This document shows positions 60,800-64,000 of a DNA stretch of 64,000 nt, piece after piece (position 1 is the stretch's first letter; each line of letters opens with the position of its first letter). The notes beneath the pieces were generated by a model. It did not search any database and was not told the origin of the DNA. It was given only the letters and a program-made list of their open reading frames with translations. The DNA is from an uncultured Bacteroidales bacterium. Lineage in GTDB: Bacteria; Bacteroidota; Bacteroidia; Bacteroidales; Paludibacteraceae. The position numbers and the translations under genes are program-made. The DNA is taken from positions 62,001 to 126,000 of the forward strand of contig CADCCH010000005.1 of NCBI GenBank assembly GCA_902799875.1, read 5' to 3'.

Positions 60800-62202
60800 T
60801 TTTGAATTTCGAACCAGTCGACATCGAGCCAACCGGCATCGTTAATCGTTTTTCTTCGCGTGCAGAAGAGACCTATTTGTGCACCTGTCCAATATCCTTT
60901 CTCTGCTTGGAAAACATCACCGGATTTGGCCCAATGTTGGCCGTCCGAAGAGGTGTAGAACTGTCCTTGTTGATGTTCATTCATACTTAGGCGCAAGTAC
61001 ATCCATTCATCAGAGACGGGCGGTTGAAGCGTGAAAGTCTTGCGTCCGAAAACAATCATTCCTGCTTGTTCCGTACCTGCCAGTTTCTTGTCGGGACAAG
61101 GTTTGAACCGTACACGTGCAGTAGCCGTAAAGGCGACGGAAGGGATCTTTTGCAGGATCATGTTCGGCATAAAGCCATCTTCTTTCTGCGGAGCGCTATA
61201 AAGCCGCAAGAGGCCATTATGGGCATCGCAGTAATACCATTTCGGATCGATGTATCCTCCGGCCCATTGCCAGTCGCCTTTCCTAGGCTTGCCGTATTCA
61301 GCTACCGGTTCTCCGTCTTTTCCCATTTCGGGCCAATCATCGACCCAGCGGACAGGTTGCAAATGAACGACTCGACCGGCTACGCCTACATCTTGAAAAT
61401 GAATGAACCAGTTTTCTCCTTCCGGTGTCTCTACCCAGCCTCCTTGATGAGGACCGTTAACGGCAGTATGGCCTTGCGACAAAGTTATTTTCCATTCATA
61501 CGGGCCGTATATATTCTTACTTCGTTGCACCACTTGCCAGCCGGTAGAAACGCCTCCGGCCGGGTGCATGATATAATAGTATCCGTTTCGTTTGTACAGT
61601 TTCGGTCCCTCGCAGGTGGGATGTTCTGCATGACCGTCAAAGATGATACGACTTGGCGTTTTGACAGTCATCGCGTCTTCGTTCAGTTCCGCCATCAGCA
61701 GCACACTCTTCAGTCCTGCCCGACTACCTGCCAGAGCATGAACAAGCCACACACGACCGTCCTCGTCCCATAGCGGACAAGGGTCAATCAATCCTTTACC
61801 CGCCATCACCAAGACAGGTTCCTCCCAAGCGTGCAGTTGGCCGCGAATACAGTAAATACCGCGGTCCGGGTCTCCGTAAAAGATATATAGTTGTCCATTG
61901 TGCTCGCGGATGGAAGGAGCCCAAACGAAATTACCGAGCACCGGATCTCCTTCTTTATATCCCGGCAAGCGATTAGGAATAGCGGCATCTTCGATAGACC
62001 AGTGAACCAAGTCTTTCGAGACTAAGATCTGCAAGCCCGGCACGCTGTTAAACGAAGAAGAAGTCATGAGATAGGTATCGCCTACACGGATGATATCCGG
62101 GTCGGAATAGTCGTACGGAAGGATCGGATTGACATACCCTGGCACGGCTGCTATCAGCGAATATGCCAATAGTAAAAACAATATAGTAGTGGACTTTCTC
62201 AT
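60787..62202 (-). CDS. Glycoside hydrolase family 43 protein, exported
   Basis: 471 residues. Signal peptide to ~20, then the five-bladed propeller with base D34 (SDPDII), the pKa-modulating Asp in LIDPCPLWDEDGR, and the acid Glu in CEGPKLYKRNG. The C-terminal ~170 residues form a beta-sandwich (FTATARVRFKPCPD). GH43 enzymes release arabinose or xylose from plant glycans. Length and layout resemble subfamily-12-type beta-xylosidases. It overlaps the YdeI-like gene. Confidence 0.9.
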   Translation of the reverse strand: MRKSTTILFLLLAYSLIAAVPGYVNPILPYDYSDPDIIRVGDTYLMTSSSFNSVPGLQILVSKDLVHWSIEDAAIPNRLPGYKEGDPVLGNFVWAPSIREHNGQLYIFYGDPDRGIYCIRGQLHAWEEPVLVMAGKGLIDPCPLWDEDGRVWLVHALAGSRAGLKSVLLMAELNEDAMTVKTPSRIIFDGHAEHPTCEGPKLYKRNGYYYIMHPAGGVSTGWQVVQRSKNIYGPYEWKITLSQGHTAVNGPHQGGWVETPEGENWFIHFQDVGVAGRVVHLQPVRWVDDWPEMGKDGEPVAEYGKPRKGDWQWAGGYIDPKWYYCDAHNGLLRLYSAPQKEDGFMPNMILQKIPSVAFTATARVRFKPCPDKKLAGTEQAGMIVFGRKTFTLQPPVSDEWMYLRLSMNEHQQGQFYTSSDGQHWAKSGDVFQAEKGYWTGAQIGLFCTRRKTINDAGWLDVDWFEIQKGWK

Positions 62203-62206
62203 ATCG

Positions 62207-62749
62207 TTATTTTATCTCTTGCAATTCACCTGTGACTGAATCGATGATAAAGCCGCGGATGGTTACATCTTTCGGGATGAGCGGATGAGTTCGGATGGTC
62301 TTTACAGTCTTACGAACGGAGGTCTCCGTATCGCGGAAACCTTCCAGCCAATGGTTGAGGTCAATGCCGCACTCACGAATAGTCTCGAGCGTCTCATCTT
62401 TGATGCCACGCGCTTTCATGACGTGGTGGAAATGGGCATAACTCATGTGACATGCACCGCATTGGGAATGGGCTACCACCATGATCTCCTCTACGCCCAG
62501 TTCGTAGATAGCTACTATCAGGCTTCGCATCGCTGAATCAAAAGGTGTGATGATGAGTCCGCCGGCGTTCTTAATGATTTTCGCATCGCCGTTCTTGAGT
62601 CCGAGAGCAGCAGGAAGCAACTCCGTCAGGCGTGTATCCATACAAGTGAGTACCGCCAGTTTCTTGTCCGGGTACTTGTCGGTGATGTACTGCTCGTAAC
62701 TTTTCTGCGCCACGAAGGAGCGGTTGTAATCAATAATTTGATCTATCAT
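62207..62749 (-). CDS. Beta-class carbonic anhydrase
   Basis: 180 residues. Zinc ligands C36 and C97 with H94, and D38-R40 dyad (CMDTRL, HSQCGAC). It interconverts CO2 and bicarbonate, which fits the PEP carboxykinase route to succinate. The start overlaps the 62746 gene by four bases. Confidence 0.94.
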   Translation of the reverse strand: MIDQIIDYNRSFVAQKSYEQYITDKYPDKKLAVLTCMDTRLTELLPAALGLKNGDAKIIKNAGGLIITPFDSAMRSLIVAIYELGVEEIMVVAHSQCGACHMSYAHFHHVMKARGIKDETLETIRECGIDLNHWLEGFRDTETSVRKTVKTIRTHPLIPKDVTIRGFIIDSVTGELQEIK

Positions 62750-63003
62750 AACAATTGATTTAGTTTATCTTCTCGAATGATTTTTGGCGCAGACTTACCG
62801 GCAAGCACCAATATCTTCTTAGCCACAGGGGCACGATTAACTCCGTTTTTCTTGCCGTCACGGTAGATATGCAACTGCCGCGAACGAACGACCGCCGTCA
62901 ACGTCGGATCGGTCTCTATCTGCTCGCGGATGGCTCGATACTCGCCTTCAAACAGTTTCCGCTGCAGGTGGCTGCACATATTAGTGGTGTCAATTTTTAT
63001 CAT
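62746..63003 (-). CDS. Small protein, unknown function
   Basis: 85 residues from the ATG at 63003 (MIKIDTTNMCSHLQRKLFEGEY); a longer frame to 63123 only shadows the DUF4250 gene. It is basic, with REQIETDPTLTAVVRSRQLHIYRDGKK and a Lys/Val/Leu-rich end. No known family recognised. It overlaps the DUF4250 gene by 14 bases and the carbonic anhydrase gene by four, so expression is coupled. Confidence 0.6.
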   Translation of the reverse strand: MIKIDTTNMCSHLQRKLFEGEYRAIREQIETDPTLTAVVRSRQLHIYRDGKKNGVNRAPVAKKILVLAGKSAPKIIREDKLNQLL

Positions 63004-63193
63004 AACCAATCGGTCTAAATTGTTCTTGTTCTTCGCTATACACATAACCGGCTTCGTAGAGAATCGCTTTGATCTTTTCCGGCTCGGTGTTGAAGTTATT
63101 GCATAATGATTCGAGCGAGTCAAATTCCTCGTCGCGGAGCAGCATGTTGATGCTTGAAACCAATATAGCAGGGTTTTGCGGTAAGTAATCCAT
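62990..63193 (-). CDS. DUF4250 protein
   Basis: 67 residues: MDYLPQNPAILVSSINMLLRDEEFDSLESLCNNFNTEPEKIKAILYEAGYVYSEEQEQF, in line with the DUF4250 pattern (PxxPxxLLSxVNxxLRDxY, then a YxYxxxxNxF end). Function unknown. It lies three bases after the alpha/beta hydrolase. Confidence 0.85.
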   Translation of the reverse strand: MDYLPQNPAILVSSINMLLRDEEFDSLESLCNNFNTEPEKIKAILYEAGYVYSEEQEQFRPIGYDKN

Positions 63194-63196
63194 TGT

Positions 63197-63934
63197 TTAT
63201 ACTATTAAATCAGTTATTCGTTTGGCTACTTCATCAGGATGTTCGACTAGCAGTTGACCGTGGTTCATGCCATCGAAGACCTGCACATGTACTTTCGGGC
63301 AAATGGCCAGTAGATGCTTTATTTGCGGTTTCGCGACAAAGGCTTCTTTCGTACCGTACCAAAAATGAATGTCTGCGCCGGATATACTCTCTAATTTATT
63401 CGTATAGACGGATTTGTAGCCATCTAAAACAGCCTGTTTGCCACCCCACGGCCACGTTTTGCGGCACTCGTCCAACAGCACATCGAAATAGTGCGAATGG
63501 AAAACAACCTTCCAAAATCCCGTCCAGTGGTAACACGTCCATACATTCGCCGCTTGGTAATAGCGCAACGGGTTGATGAGCCATTTCGGTAGCGGCAACA
63601 ATGGCGCAGCGTCTAAGATAGCATGGCCGATCACGATCTCATTGCGCTCCATGATACGCGAGAGGATTTTGCCGCCGAGCGACAATCCGTAGGCACAATC
63701 CAAATGTCTGTCGTAATGCGCTTGCACATAGGCAATGATTTGCGAAGCTTGTTCGTCCACAGAGGTGAAGCGTGTGTGCTTGCCAAGCGTAAAACCGTCC
63801 ACCTCCACGGCTATGATACGAAACCGCTCTTCCACCAAACGAATGAGAGGAAGGAATATCTCGTACGACACTCCCAATCCGGGAATGAGCAATAACGTCG
63901 GGGCTTTTTCGCTGCCGAAAATTTGGAAGTTCAT
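63197..63934 (-). CDS. Alpha/beta hydrolase
   Basis: 245 residues. LLIPGLGVSYEIF (oxyanion region), nucleophile S85 in GLSLGG, and the His of GMNHGQLL near the end; a long cap region (~105-165). Substrate unknown. The ATG overlaps the stop of the methyltransferase-like gene upstream (ATGA). Confidence 0.88.
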   Translation of the reverse strand: MNFQIFGSEKAPTLLLIPGLGVSYEIFLPLIRLVEERFRIIAVEVDGFTLGKHTRFTSVDEQASQIIAYVQAHYDRHLDCAYGLSLGGKILSRIMERNEIVIGHAILDAAPLLPLPKWLINPLRYYQAANVWTCYHWTGFWKVVFHSHYFDVLLDECRKTWPWGGKQAVLDGYKSVYTNKLESISGADIHFWYGTKEAFVAKPQIKHLLAICPKVHVQVFDGMNHGQLLVEHPDEVAKRITDLIV

Positions 63935-64000
63935 TTTTTACATGTCCATGGCAGAAACCGGCCGGTACGGCGGCAATAAGCTTCATATTCCTCGCCGAAA
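63931..64000 (-). CDS. C-terminal end of an isoprenylcysteine carboxyl methyltransferase-like protein (partial)
   Basis: Minus strand reads FGEEYEAYCRRTGRFLPWTCKK then TGA, entering from the window edge. The FGEEYxxYxxRxxRFLP pattern is the usual end of ICMT/PEMT-type membrane methyltransferases. Only 22 residues are visible. It overlaps the hydrolase start. Confidence 0.6.
   Translation of the reverse strand, partial: FGEEYEAYCRRTGRFLPWTCKK

Noticed and set aside
62746..63123. 125-codon version of the small protein gene
   Set aside because: The first 40 codons are an out-of-frame shadow of the DUF4250 gene; the ATG at 63003 is preferred.

Overview
The window is a gene-dense stretch of a Bacteroidales (Bacteroidota) chromosome. 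The evidence is the recurrent -7 promoter element TAnnTTTG, the lack of Shine-Dalgarno sequences, and families typical of the phylum: DUF4270, DUF4293, DUF4491, DUF3667, DUF3244-like, an OstA-like LPS protein, fused SecDF, an Rnf complex and the PglZ-type response regulator PorX. PorX, together with a sorting-domain-like C-terminus at about 40.3 kb, suggests a type IX secretion lineage (Paludibacteraceae- or Porphyromonadaceae-like). Genus cannot be fixed from sequence alone.

Layout. 0-1 kb: a truncated AraC regulator, rpsT and tRNA-Glu. 1-8.4 kb: a tightly overlapping minus-strand operon for envelope biogenesis and replication (SurA-like lipoprotein, parvulin isomerase, OstA-like protein, DnaG, radical SAM protein, glycosyltransferase). 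8.4-10.2 kb: uridine kinase and a split chromate transporter. 10.2-16.4 kb: minus-strand operon ftsK-lolA-trxB-uvrD. 16.6-21.8 kb: plus-strand rseC-rnfBCDGEA, with an rnfB that lacks its ferredoxin modules, then a strong terminator and tRNA-Ala. 21.9-24.5 kb: an AT-rich accessory insert with structured DNA, a PD-(D/E)xK nuclease operonic with a voltage-gated ion channel, and a small basic protein. 24.6-39.7 kb: metallopeptidase lipoprotein, pdxB, panC, GT5-like protein, DUF4270, clpX, secDF, DUF4293, pckA, Sua5, sugar transferase and a short xseB. 39.8-46.6 kb: a second AT-rich accessory locus with secreted proteins, a papain-fold cysteine peptidase lipoprotein, a partner lipoprotein, a decaying tandem duplicate of that pair, a DUF3244-like protein and a membrane TPR-HTH regulator. 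46.7-57 kb: ClC channel, obg, adk, HU, rhomboid protease, VWA lipoprotein, EEP hydrolase, porX, DUF1294, nitroreductase and DUF3667. 57-64 kb: a chimeric SDR/AraC gene fossil, DUF4491, a winged-helix protein fused to a degenerate kinase-like ATPase fold, MBL hydrolase, YdeI-like, GH43, carbonic anhydrase, DUF4250, an alpha/beta hydrolase and the 3' end of a methyltransferase-like gene.

The strongest candidates for something new are: (1) the nuclease plus ion-channel operon beside tRNA-Ala, preceded by long inverted repeats; (2) the cysteine peptidase/partner/TPR-regulator locus with its ~0.74 kb decaying duplication; and (3) a window-wide pattern of short imperfect tandem-repeat tracts (periods 7, 8, 9, 11 or 15 bp), each built from its own word, lying in gaps and inside conserved genes.

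All calls come from reading the sequence and from family knowledge. No database search was possible.
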